A DNA stretch of 64,000 bases from Dipteris shenzhenensis. Lineage: Eukaryota; Polypodiophyta; Polypodiopsida; Gleicheniales. How positions within the stretch are numbered: the stretch's first letter is position 1; each line of letters starts with the position of its first letter. The notes under the pieces were generated by a model. It did no database searches. It was not told the origin of the DNA and saw only the letters and a list, made by a program, of their open reading frames with translations. Shown here piece by piece: positions 11,271-22,735 of this stretch. Where the stretch lies: the NCBI GenBank assembly GCA_047967505.1, contig CM106541.1. One strand, written 5' to 3'. Made by a program: the position numbers and the translations under genes.

Positions 11271-12176
11271 GCCTGTGTGCTCCCTATGAGCTTAGGTGGG
11301 CCTCATTATCATGCCTTGCAAACACACCTTTATTCTCCTCCTCCCAGATAGACATGTGTAAGTAAGTGCTGTCTTGATCTTTGCTGCCTCAAGTCAATCT
11401 AGATGTGTACAAGTCCTAGCTAAGGTGCTTCTCCAAACTACTCCTCAAGATGTTGGATTAAATTAAAACTTGCTTGGCTCTCCTTTTTTTTGCGCTAAGG
11501 GACCTGTTAGGGGATGTAGAAGGATTTATTTAAGCTTTGTTGTGGGTTGACCTAGTTAGTGAACCTCACTAGCCCCCCATGTGGTTTGTGGTCACCTAAC
11601 TTAGGTCTGCTAGTTGGCTGAGCTAGTTGGCCAACCAACTAGTCTGGTAGGATCCTGTAAGTGAACCAAGGGCATGCCCATTGTAGCCCCTTTCTTGATC
11701 TTCCTAGCCCCAAGGCTATCCTGCACCTAACTTCATCATGTGACCTAATCTAGTCCTCTTTTAGGCCTTATGAAAGCTATAAAGGTTCTCTAGAATTGCT
11801 ACCTTTTATAACTAAGAGCACACACATAAACACATGCTGGTGTCTATGTATTTGTCCATTGTTCAGAGCAAGTTATGGAGGATTGTGTGACCATGCATTG
11901 GTTGCTAGCAACAATCCTAGGTTGGGTGTAAGCCTTTTTAAACTGAAATGGATACTCTTTTTCTTTGCTTGATGGAGAAGACTTTCAGTAGAGATCATGC
12001 TTTGGTTTCTTTAGGGGATGGGTCACATGCAGGCAGTGGTTGCTAGGCAGATGGCACATCTTGAGTACAGCCTTGTTGAGAGTAGGCAGGGGTCATGAAT
12101 CCATGCTTGGAATGGGAAGTATCCTGGAACCCTGAGAGGGACGGTACAAATGTGACTACCATAGTGATTCCTATGT
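11271..12176. other. No gene; possible LTR fragment
   Basis: No coding sequence. A TGTTAGGGGATG start at 11507 and TATA-like GCTATAAAGG at about 11778 could be part of a solo LTR, but no second copy or target duplication was found. Confidence 0.25.
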
Positions 12177-12179
12177 TGT

Positions 12180-12237
<58 letters not shown>
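12177..12237 (+). repeat. (GT)n(GA)n compound microsatellite
   Basis: About 13 GT followed by about 16 GA repeats, the same architecture as the PNGase leader. Confidence 0.95.
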
Positions 12238-12240
<3 letters not shown>

Positions 12241-12417
12241 ATAGGTTTAGAACAACTTCGTCTATATGTACAAAGACATGCATATATGGTTGATCCTCTT
12301 GTTTCTAATGTACTTAGCAACAAGCAAAAGACCATAGATGATGTTTGCAAGTGGTTGCAACCTATTGATTTGACTGAGGCACAAGTTATCTTTACTGCAT
12401 ATTATGAGGAGTGAGTC
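12241..12417 (+). other. Unknown coding-like segment, copy 1 (copy 2 at 13247-13407)
   Basis: One frame reads NKQKTIDDVCKWLQPIDL and then EAQVIFTAYYEE before a TGA. A related frame at 13247-13407 reads NKKTIDDVYTWLQRLDLDGM. The shared K-T-I-D-D-V-x-x-W-L-Q pattern, with mostly conservative changes, suggests a once-translated repeat. I do not recognise the family, and no complete gene surrounds either copy. Confidence 0.35.
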
Positions 12418-13448
12418 GATATCAATCCTTACTTAGCTTATCTCTTACATTGTGGAGGATTATGTCAAATAATAATTATTTATATTTGATAATGCAGCTC
12501 GCATTGGAGCTTGGTGATTGTGGACATCTTAGCCAAGCAATGTTTCTTTGTCAATTCAATAGCATCTATCCATGGTAGTGTGTCAGAGTAAGTATAACCT
12601 ACTTGTGTCACAATTACTTCCATGAGATGCATCATATGCAATGTGGACATTCATTTATGTTATCTATTATGATGTGTAGATCAGCTTGAAAGTTGATAGG
12701 TGCTATAGATGCATTTATGGATTTGGAAGGTGATTGAGAAGATCAAACTGCGTATATAACATGCTCGGCAATGAAGTAGAATGATGGCCATAGTTGTGGG
12801 TGGAGAGTCGGATATAATTGCTTATTGCTCCTTACTCAAATTTTGAATTGGAGCGGCTGTGAAACCTCATTGTCAACATATACAGACTTGCATCTACATG
12901 CATTTATGTCATCTACCATTAAGGCATTTATTGATAACATTGTGGAGTGTCCAGAGGAAACATTGGCTACTACACCCATAAGTTGCCCTAATGTAACTGC
13001 TCTATTGGACAAAATGGGTAGCTCTTTTGATGTCAGGGTTATCACTAGCCACAGTGACCTCAGGTTTTGACATTTGGTAGCGAGGAAGTTACAATTCTCT
13101 TCGACCCTTTGAAAGAGGTTAATGACAGTCATGATGGCCATCCTTAGGTTTGATATGAACTTCTCTTGGCTTTATACTTCAATCTTTTGATTCAATCTAC
13201 TACTAACATTTGTTTATTTATTGCTATGGTACGGTTATATCTCACTCTCCTAGATCAGTACAAAATCATGTGTGTATGCCCAATTCTCTCCTTTTAGCTG
13301 TACCTAGTGATACCAAAACAAGAAGACGATAGATGATGTTTATACATGGTTACAACGTTTAGACTTGGATGGCATGCTAGTCTCTTTATGCTATATTGGG
13401 AGGTAGCAAGCTAAGGGTGTCCACTTCTAGACCACCCGTGGGGGAGTG
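12418..13448. other. No identified gene
   Basis: Holds the second copy of the KTIDDV segment at 13247-13407. A frame at 12825-13070 is open for 81 codons on the plus strand but has no recognised relatives. Confidence 0.35.
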
Positions 13449-13990
13449 TGACACCCCCCGTGTGAAAATACAAAGGTTTTGCTTCGGTGTTCAATACCTT
13501 GATCGAGGTATTGTGTCTAATGAAATTGGCACACGTGGACAACTGATGCGAGCCTATACCGGTCTTGCCAACACAGCTCCACGTACCACGATCATGGTGT
13601 CATGGCACCACCACAATACCTCGATCGAGGTATCGTTTGGCAAGTCCATATATCTCAATAGTGGTATGCAAGACTGATGACATGGAGGCATGGCAAATAC
13701 CACGATCAAGGTATGTGGCATCCAACAAGTGGCAATGTTGACGAGGTACGCCAAGGTGGCAAGGTGTGACGACATGGCTCCAAGAGTTCCTATAATGTGG
13801 AATGGTGAGGTGGCACATGTGGTTGATGTGACAACATGTGTGGCAATCTAAGGTGACATGGCAATGAGTGATGTCACATCTCCTTGATGACATGGCACCA
13901 TGCGGTCTAACTACATGGCATGCTGACAAGGCAAAAATAGATGACTCAACCTTCCACATGGGCAGCATGCACAACCCAAAGGCTTGACAC
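13449..13990 (+). mobile_element. LTR-like segment starting TGTGACACCC, with repeated palindromes
   Basis: The sequence CCGTGGGGGAG just before 13449 resembles a polypurine tract, and TGTGACACCCCCC resembles the start of a plant gypsy LTR. Within it, near-palindromes of about 20 bp centred on GATC occur at 13493-13512, 13615-13634 and 13696-13714, with a weaker one at about 13583-13600. The consensus is AATACCTCGATCGAGGTAT. The right end of the LTR could not be fixed. Confidence 0.4.
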
Positions 13991-14039
13991 TAGGGTTGGT
14001 GATGCTCCTAACCTACCTCACCAAGCCTAATACCAAGCC

Positions 14040-14215
14040 TACCTTGCCCTAGTAAAATTTTATAATTTTGACTTCATTTCCTTTAAAAGTATCTAAAAAA
14101 TGGCTTGTGCTTTGAAGAGTGTGTTTTTTCTTAAATTTTATCCTAAAACTAGTCCAAAAGTACATGTAAAAATGAATTTGTACATTGACAAGTCCAAAAT
14201 TAATGAAATAAGTGT
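14040..14215 (+). repeat. AT-rich dispersed repeat (relative at 23945-24125)
   Basis: Shared landmarks in the same order are TTTATAATTTTGA, TTAAATTTTATCC, AACTAGTCCAAA, AATGAATTTGTACATTGACAAG and AAAATTAATGAAATAAGTG. Here it lies just 3' of a minus-strand fragment of the integrase-like element. Confidence 0.7.
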
Positions 14216-14229
14216 TTATGTTAGTCTTT

Positions 14230-14690
14230 AGAGTTGCCATGATTTCTTTATTTCGGTCCCATTTGTGCAGTTCTTTTCTTCTCATAATACTTTCCTGTGT
14301 TCCATCACATCGAAGAAAACTTTCTTAGTAGGTAAATATGATTTCAAGAAATCTAAACCCCATTTGACAGTGTTATGATCCTGAAGATGAGATGTAGTAT
14401 TAAGGACCTCTAGATGTGACATACTATCCATTGCATTTTGAATGACCCCTTCACTAGTCAGATTAATAACCTCCACCATACAAAGAAGATTCTAAGCATA
14501 GCCCTTAAATATGCCAAGTGCTAACACTTCTCCTGAGCAAGTAAAATTTCTCTTGATATCTTGAAAGTATATCTTTGGAACGATTTCATCTCGATCCTAA
14601 AGAGTTCTATGTGCTTGCATATTAAAAATCTCACACTGTAAGATATCACCCAGTGTTTCAAAGCCTCCATGTCGATATTTTAAGTGCACT
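14230..14690 (-). pseudogene. N-terminal fragment of the GHTHEDI integrase-like element
   Basis: On the minus strand a frame reads VEVINLTSEGVIQNAMDS and later FLKSYLPTKKVFFDVMEH. The plus strand at 25740-25910 reads VKIIKLMSEGIIQNAMDY and FMKSHVLKKVSFNVMDD. Upstream on the minus strand, DRDEIVPK matches DRNKIIPK at about 25590. The two are clearly relatives. At 25.4-32.4 kb this region precedes the RHVMLF block of the integrase-like protein, so this is its N-terminal part, here inverted and isolated. Confidence 0.6.
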
Positions 14691-16777
14691 GATGAGGAAG
14701 ATTCCAAGGACGAGGAAATGCATCTACCAACATGTCAAACATTTAGCGCAACTACTATGTCAAGTTTGGACACTATGAAAGAGATTCTTGCAAGAAGCAG
14801 TACGACCATGGCAGTCAATCCAGTAGCAATCGAGGGAATTTTTACGACAGAGGAAATCATCATGGTGGACATTCTAGTCATAGTCATTTTGCAAATGAAC
14901 ATGGGAATATGTTTCTTGCAAGTGAGGAAATGCAATAGACTGATACAGTGTACCTAGACAGTACCTAGACACAGTACCTAGACACTGATTTCAATCCCAA
15001 AGAGGATTACAACAGCTATCAAGTCGACCAAGTGGAACATGATCATTGATATATCGACAGCGGTGCATCATCTCAGATGACAAATCATCAAGAATGGTTC
15101 ACAGAGATGAAACCATTAGAAGGTCAAAAAAATGTCATCTACATAGTAGATAATACATCGAATCCAGTTTAAGGGACAGGTGTTATCCATATGAACAATT
15201 TCACTGGTACAAAAGGATTGGTGAAAAATGTGCTCTATGTTTTGAAACTCAGCAAAAACCTTTTGTCAGTAGCTCAAATGACAAAACACAACTATCGAGT
15301 CATCTTCTACGAAGATGAATGCAGTATTAGAGATAGATGTCAGCTAGTAGCAAAAGGTGTCAAGGAAGGACGCTTGTACAAAATGCTAGCTATAGTACTA
15401 GATAAGCATGCCATGTCAGCTCAACCACAACAGATGCCACTATCTGTAAAATGTCACAAGAGATCTGGTCATGTCAATTTCAAGTACATGTTAGATCTCA
15501 GGAATCAAAATATGGCAATTGGGATTCCTAAGCTACAATTTCTTGGAAAAGTTTGCGAAGCATGCTGCTTCGGCAAACAAAAGCAAACCAATTTTGGTAG
15601 AAGTGCCTCTTGTGCATGAGGTATTCTTGATTTGATACATACAGATGTATGGGTTATGCCCAAACCCTATGCCCAAACCCATAGCATCAATGGTTCACTT
15701 TGCTACTTGACTTTCATCGATGACTACAACAGATATTGTTGGGTCTACTTTCTGGAAGAGAAATATGAAGTGTTTTTCAGATTTCAAGAATTTAAAGCCA
15801 TGGTAGACAACCAGACAGGCAGAAAGATCAAAGTCATGAGATCAGATAGAGGAGGTGAATACATGTTTTCAGCATTCATGAACTTTTGCAGAAGTCACGG
15901 CATTCGAAGACAATTCACATGTGCAAATACTCCTCAGCAGAATGCAAGAGCTGAAAGGAAGAATGGGACTTTAGCAGATAGTGCTAGAGCAATGCTTAGT
16001 GAGAAGCATCTTCCGAATTAGTATTGTCCAGAAGCAATAGCCACTGTAAACTATTTGCTTAATCGGCTCTCTACCAAACCGATATAGGGTATGACTCCTT
16101 ATGAAGCATTCATTGGACATAAGCCACACATCGGGCATCTCTGCATATTTGGTTGCATAGCATATGCCCACATACATGATGATCATCGCAGAAAATTGGA
16201 TGTGAAGTCATGCAAATGCATCATGTTTGGCTACAGTGAAGAAAGCAAAGCATACAAGTTGTATGATCCCATCAACCACAAGGTCATTATCTCTAGAGAT
16301 GTAATCTTTGATGAGGAATCAGAATGGAAAACCTCAAACACACAGGAGATGGAATCATCGACTTCATAGTCAACTATACAATAGGTTGATGAAGAAGAGC
16401 AAGAATTGCCAGAAACACCTCAAGCAGAGCCACAGTAGCTCAAACGGTCTACCAGGGAAAGCAAACCTCCAGCTAGATTAACATATGCTTAGAAAGGCAA
16501 AGCAATTCAGGTGGAAACCACCAACTATGCTCTTATGACTACCAGCATGGCTACAGAAGAGCCACTGTACTTTGAAGACACAGTAGACAAGTGCTTTATA
16601 TAAGAATAATACTTGGGAATTATGTGACCTTCCACCAAGAAAGAAGGCCATAGCAAACAAATGGGTATAAAAAGTGAAGTACAATCCAGATGGAAGTATT
16701 CAAAGATACAAAGCCAGACTAGTTGCAAAAGGATTTGCAGAGCAATATGGTTAGGATTATGATGATACTTATGCTCC
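14691..16777 (+). pseudogene. Ty1/copia gag-pol relic (zinc knuckle to start of RT)
   Basis: A single frame from about 15010 to 16777 encodes copia protease, integrase and the start of RT. It carries IDSGASSQMTNHQEWF (protease), a GHVNF/CEACCFGKQK pre-integrase zinc region, and the integrase residues in LIHTDVW, RSDRGGEY and ARAERKN. The tail is SRDVIFDEESEW. In-frame stops occur at 15617, 16019, 16085, 16366 and later, several at positions expected to be glutamine. A degraded zinc knuckle lies at about 14740-14790. The frame ends in RT at the DYDDTYAPV block and switches directly to the next gene. No LTRs were found. It is a truncated relic. Confidence 0.8.
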
Positions 16778-19277
16778 AGTAGAGCAAAGATGGATTGATT
16801 ATAAAGATAAAGATTCACGGGAAATGGATTCGAGGTTTGATGGTCTTACAACTAGAAAACGCAAGACACTATTTACAAAAAGAAAGTATGTGAGTGTGAA
16901 GAGGCGAAGAATCATGGCATCAATTCCAGAACCAAAGAGACATGTAATGCTATTCGAGGAGAATATGGAAAGGATGCTTATGCGAGTTTGTTGCAAGAGA
17001 CTTTGCATTAGAAAAGTTGGGAAAGATGATTGTGCAGCCATACGCCTTGGTATTTGGAGTAAGACAACGCCTAATAGACATAACTATCTTCTTCAAGAGT
17101 TTTCATGCTTTCTTCATCAAGGCACTAATCAAGAATTGAGCACAAGACACTGTAAACCTCGATTGAAACCCATGGTTAATGGGAGACCAATTTGCAATCG
17201 AGGATATCAATGGTTAACTGGACTATCACATGGCACATACTGGACCATCTGGGCAGAGGTGAAAGAAAAAGTGGTTCATACAATTCATGGGAATACCTAC
17301 AAGCTTAAATGCCATGGAAGCACTATAAATGCAACTACAACATTAAAGCAAGTTCTCGAAGACCATGCATTACCGTAGCCTCATCTTCAACAAACAATGC
17401 TAGATGGACGTGTCGAATGACAACAACATCTTCCTTTGGGAATGACAGAGAAGGTCGTCCTAGAAACTGTCAATAAATCTTTACAAGACAGAGATGAGAG
17501 CACGATTTCACGATCAACCTTGTACAAAATTTGGCGTAGAGATTTTTGCCATGTTAAGACACCATCAAAGCAAAGGATGTCAAAATGTAAGACATGTGAT
17601 GAATTAAAAAATGCTATTGAACATAGTAAATGTGAGCAACAGCGAGGAAGATATATTAAATGGTGATCAATCCATTTACGTCATGTGCAGGATGCTCAAA
17701 AGTTGTATGCTTCTTGGAGAGAGGAAGCTATTTCACATGTCGATAAGTCCATGTGCATCACCATTAATGGCATGGACCAGAATACAACCACTTTTCCACG
17801 ATATAGACGTATCCCACCGACATTGGAGGGCAAACATGGACTAAAAACACACTTATGTGGAGTATTAGTACATGGATATCAAATCTTTTGTGATGTATGG
17901 ATTGATAGTTTGCATGACCATGATAGTAACCAGGTTGTTACATCAATCATGAAAGCAATAATAAAGGTCAGAGATGCTCACGGATGTTTACCTAACACAT
18001 TATTGCGAATACAAGCTGATAATTGTTGGAGAGAGAACAAGAATAAATATATATTTGCTTTATGCTCTATGCTGGTTGGTTTAAAAATATTTGAAGTGGA
18101 AATTGGCTTTCTTCTTGTCGGCCATACACATGAAGACATATATCAAATCTTCAGTGTTATCTTTGGTGAGTTGAAGGCAATGGATGTTTTGACAATGGAG
18201 GATATGCTATTTCGAATTGGGAAAAAAAATGGAGGTTCTCGCAAGGAAGAATCAGAAGTGGCTATCTTAGAGACGATGGTAGATTGGAGAGCATTCATAG
18301 AGCCACATTTACAAACAGGAGATGATGCCTCAATAGGACACACAAATCCACACTACTTTCGGTTTCACATGCATAACAATATTCCAGTGATGCAATGGAA
18401 GCACTACTCAGTAGATGGAGATCATTTATGGAGTGAGTCATATGCTTTATTACAATGAATAATTCCATTGGAGGAAACTAGATTTGTTCTTGCAAAAAAC
18501 AAATCACTTGACATAGATGAAATGAAAGGCTTGAAAGCCTTCATTAAACATCTTCAAAGTATGATGCAGAAATATCCTGAGCAATCAACTAAGAATTTGG
18601 AGACAATTAAATCAACTGAAGCACTTATCCAATCTTTAGAAAGACAAGAAAACTTAATGAGCATTGAATACTGTGAATCCTTTTGGCCGGAACAAGCTAG
18701 GTCACCAAGTTTTCCTTTGGATATAAATATTTTAGTAGATATGGAGGAAGCAGAGGAATGCCTTTTACCTCAAAAATATTGTGGCAGGAAGGGAGACAAA
18801 ACCTTACCAGAGTTTATACCATCTAATGAGATTGAAGAGGGTCTATTTGTTGCAGTTTGGGCATCTGATTTGGATGACCAAGGTGGCCCAATTTGGATTG
18901 CAAAGGTTGCTCAGATAGAAAGGGATGACAAGGGAACTCCTATAACATTTACAGCTTTATGGTATGAACCAAAGCCATTGAAAAATCTCTTGAGAAGATA
19001 TACAATAAAACAACTCTATGAGGGATGCTTGCAAAAGAAACGTGAATGGCATCCAAATAATGAGGGATTAATAGAGGTGGAAGTCAATAGCATTATTCAT
19101 TGCTAGAAATGGAGGACACGAAGTTTTAAAAAGAAGCATGGATACAATGTTGAAAAATGTATCACAATCCCTGATCCAAGTGGTGTCCATATTAAACATC
19201 ATTTGGCAAGACTTGACCCATCAAGTGCAAATACATTACATGAATCTGATGACTCTGAACGAGATTCAGATGCATAA
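16778..19277 (+). pseudogene. GHTHEDI integrase/transposase-like protein (DUF7869-like), copy 1
   Basis: About 830 codons lie in one frame without a frameshift. It is broken only by stops at 17376, 17418, 17664, 18456 and 19104. Order of parts: a basic region with RRRIMASIPEPKRHVMLF; a CKTCDELK cysteine pair, then HLRH near 17670, forming a possible CxxC/HxxH zinc site; NGMDQNTT with Asp at 17775; IQADNCWRENKNKY with Asp at 18018; LLVGHTHEDI with Glu at 18132. The spacing is D-x80-D-x37-E, as in RNase H-fold transposases and integrases. A helical segment follows (18470-18680). Next is an FVAVWASDLDDQGGPIW block (about 18845-18895) that looks SH3- or BAH-like. An acidic end follows (ESDDSERDSD). 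The motif set resembles what I know as DUF7869, mostly found in uncharacterised, multicopy proteins. A catalytic role is inferred. Confidence 0.6.
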
Positions 19278-19310
19278 GATAATGTTTTGTATGCTTTTTC
19301 CCATACAAAT

Positions 19311-19444
19311 GGTGTATCTATACACCACCAATAAGATAATTTATTGTATGGTTTGTTTTTCAAAAAAAGGGTGTATCCATACACCACTTATATATTGAAT
19401 TCAACAAACTCTTTTTTTTCAAAAAAATGGTGTATCTATACACC
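19311..19444 (+). repeat. Three phased palindromes between convergent genes
   Basis: GGTGTATCTATACACC occurs at 19311-19326, 19370-19385 (CC for TC in the centre) and 19429-19444, with an exact 59-bp period. The spacer repeats TTGAATTCAACAAACTC and poly-T/A runs. The array sits just after the integrase-like frame (stop at 19275) and before the end of the opposing gene (19746). It may serve as a bidirectional terminator or binding array, or be an element-specific repeat. Confidence 0.75.
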
Positions 19445-19745
19445 ACTAATATGTTGAATTCAACAAACTCTTTTCATATGGTGTCATATTTTCACTTCAT
19501 AGTGTTAAAATTGAACTGGAGTTAGGAGACTACTATTATTATTATTATAGTTATTGGATGGGGGCACCATGCACAAGTTTGGGAATTATAGCTTCACTGA
19601 GCCATTTTTAAAAAAATTAGAGGTCACCACTTGACTTTTTAGCTTAGTAAGGCCATATTTGTATATAAGTTGAGTGGAGAAGATATGCTCCAAAAAAAAG
19701 TCCAAACCAGGAGAGAAAGTCCAAAAATTTTGAATAGTGTGTTAT

Positions 19746-21360
19746 CTATACTTGCTTAGAGTGTAGTCCCATATCTGAAAGAACCTTTTTAATTCTTGTA
19801 ATCATCCTCTCACTCTCTTGTTGGGGCTTCAAGTCATATGCATCAATGATGTACAAATGCACTAGCTTTTCAATTATTCTCACAATAGCATCATGAAGCG
19901 TACAAATGTATACTCGCTCAAGAGGAATTTCAAGAATTGCGCTCCATGACAGATCTTTCCCTGGTACATCCCTATCCGGTGCCTGGGTTTGATTTATCTC
20001 TGCAAGTTCAGAAGCCCATTGTTTTTTATTCTTTTTACCACCCTTCGCAGCAGGTACTCTTGTTTGCATGCACATTGGACAAGGATGGCTTGTATTTGCT
20101 CCATGTGCCACATAAAAAATACATTTAATGGTCTTGAGGTTAGCACCTAGATGGCATTCTACATGGTAGGATCCATGGCCCTCAACTTCAAGTAGCTCAC
20201 CATTGTTATGAATTTTGATCACACATGGGATATCGATTTGTTCAAAAAACCACTTCAAAATTGAATGTGACTCTTTCAGTACCTGCAAAAGAAACTCACA
20301 TCCTATTTCAAAATATTCTTAGTCTTTTTACATTACCACATTAAGATTCAAATTTCCATTGGACCTCAAAGGCATCCAACCACCAAATCTCCTATTTTGA
20401 TTGCACACTAAACTGTCTTGCATCATCAAGCTCAACTTGAAGGTCCAGTATTCTATTTATCATTGTCAAACTAACTCTTTCTGATTATTTACCTTTGACC
20501 ACCTCACTTTCATCAAGGTTTAGTACACTCTTCACTTGACCATTGCATTCCTCCATAAGGCATATGATAAAACTTCACCATGGCTTGCAGAACTCTTTGA
20601 ACATCCATCACAAAGCTCTTGTTGACTATCAATTCCAATTCTTTAGACTCTTCAGCCTTCATTTTCAAAGCTAGTGTACTACATACATGTTGGGTCTCAC
20701 CGACTAAATCAAGTACACCCAAATTGAGTGTATGCTTGGCCTTATCGACATCGGTTTCAACATCGGTCAGTTTAGGAAGCCGGGTTTTAACTTTTGTTCC
20801 CACAAAAAGACATGTTGTCTTTAAGCTCTTAGATATGAGATGATATGCCCTTGTACTTATCCATGCAATATCATAAACTCCCTATGCCACTAGTTGCATT
20901 GAAATGCTTGACAACTTTGTTCATTGACTCAGGTGTTATCTCTGATTTCAGACTTTTGAATTTTGGATGTTGTATAACAGACTCCAACATTTTTTTTGTA
21001 AACATGTCACCCATAGCACCAGAGTATTCATCATGAATAAACATGAGTTCTAAAACACTCCTACAAGCTCTCAGTCAATGCTTCTAGTGACCCATTGGAG
21101 TATCCTTCATGAATGATAATGTTTTTCCTACTTTTTGATCCCGTCCTTAAGAGCGGTGTTTTGCATCTATATGTGAATTGCATTTATAGTCCTCTCTCCC
21201 AATTGAGCATCTAATGTTTGAACCTTTACATGTAACTTCTAATTTTTCTTCTCTATGCCATCATATGCAGACATCTAAAAACTTGTAGCTTGCATAGATG
21301 ATACCAAATGTTGATTCCAAGCCTCCAACATTGCAATCCTTTTGTCTCTTTTATTATGAT
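19746..21360 (-). pseudogene. Unclassified element-type protein (CPMC / CTLH motifs) with a candidate intron
   Basis: The clearest exon, 20282-19746, encodes about 178 residues. It includes EVEGHGSYHVECHLGANLK, HPCPMCMQTR (a CxxC), WSAILEIPLERVYICTLHDA and RIIEKLVHLYIIDAYDL. A separate block at 20803-20513 includes TDVDKAKHTLNLGVLDLVGE. Between them lies a GT-AG intron candidate, 20492-20283 (donor GTAAAT, acceptor TTTTGCAG), though frame joining is not clean. Farther upstream, to about 21360, there are coiled-coil-like remnants with stops. I do not recognise a named family; it resembles uncharacterised multicopy proteins. It converges on the integrase-like gene, so the two may be parts of one element. 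Confidence 0.5.
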
Positions 21361-21659
21361 TTCATACACTTTCCACCTAATATAATATAACATTGACATC
21401 AAACACTTATTTCATTAATTTGGACTCATATGTCTACATTTGGACTATTCCTAAAACTCCTTCCCAAATGAAAAGTTTACTTTATGAAAATGTTGTTCGA
21501 GAATCAAAAGTTTACTTTTTGGCACTGTCATTTTCACGTAATAAATTTTAGAATATCTCTATAATGTTGCACTTAATCACAATTTAAATTAATAATTTAA
21601 TAAAAAATAATAGTTTAATTACTCTTAAATTAATAAAAGCAATTTAAATGTATGAAAAA
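21361..21659. other. AT-rich intergenic, no gene seen
   Basis: Mostly AT-rich. The stretch at about 21405-21450 (ACTTATTTCATTAATTTGGACT) echoes in reverse complement the 14040-14215 repeat, so it may be a fragment of that family. Confidence 0.4.
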
Positions 21660-21755
21660 ATTATATGTATGCATGCATGCATGCATGTATGTATGGATGC
21701 ATGTATGGATGGATATATATATGTATGTATGCATGTATGTGTGTATGTATGGCCC
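21660..21755 (+). repeat. GCAT/GTAT tetranucleotide repeat
   Basis: Runs of GCATGCATGCATGCATGTAT and related tetramers, interrupted by GGAT and ATATAT. Confidence 0.85.
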
Positions 21756-22735
21756 ATGCATGACATTAATTTACCATAAGAGTCCTCTAAAATCTTTAAG
21801 ATATCATAACGGTATTAACAAACACCTTTTGAGAGTTTAAAAACTCTAAAATCTGGTAGATATGGAGTCACACACAATGCTGCACATGCATGTATGGAAT
21901 GTACATGTCCTTGGTTCATCGATCAAAGGCCATTGATACATATGGTGGGACCAGTGCACTGCACTATCCACGTGGCAAGGGCATGCCTGTAAGTCTTTTA
22001 TATTTATATTTATATAGTTAAGGTCCATGTATGAGATTAATTTACCATTTGAGTCTTCTAAAATTGCCAAGACTTAATAACGGTGTCAATAAACACCTTT
22101 CAAAGTTTTTGTAGAAATCCTAGTATAATTTTTCATTTTAAAGAATCTTGATTTAAAAGTTTAACTTTTTCTTAACCTATTAATAACTTTAATAAATTAA
22201 ATCCATGGATAAACTATATGTGTGTGTGTGTGCGCGCATCGCACACACACACATATAGTTTATCCATGGATTTAAACGATTTTTATTTATTAAAGTTATT
22301 AATAGGTTAAGAAAATGTTAAACTTTTAAATCAAGATTCTTTAAAATGAAAAATTATACTAGGATTTCTACAAAAACTTTGAAAGGTGTTTATTGACACC
22401 GTTATTAAGTCGGCGATTTTAGAAGACTCGAACGGTAAATTAATCTCATACATGGACCTTAACTATATAAATATAAATATAAAAGACTTACGGGCATGCC
22501 CTTGCCACGTGGACAGTGCAGTGCACTGGTCCCACCATATGTATATATATATATATATATAAGGTCCATGCATTAGATTAATTTACCATGAGAGTCCTCT
22601 AAAATCTCCAAGAGTTAATAACGGTGTTAATAATAAACACCTTTCTGAGTTTCAAAACGCTCAAATCTCCAAGAGTTAATAACATAATTATTATTTTACT
22701 TTTTTTGGTCATCGCTGCGCTGCCACGGCAGTGCA

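Noticed and set aside
11507-11930. Solo LTR starting TGTTAGGGG
   Set aside because: No matching end, second copy or target duplication; kept only as a remark in the gap annotation.
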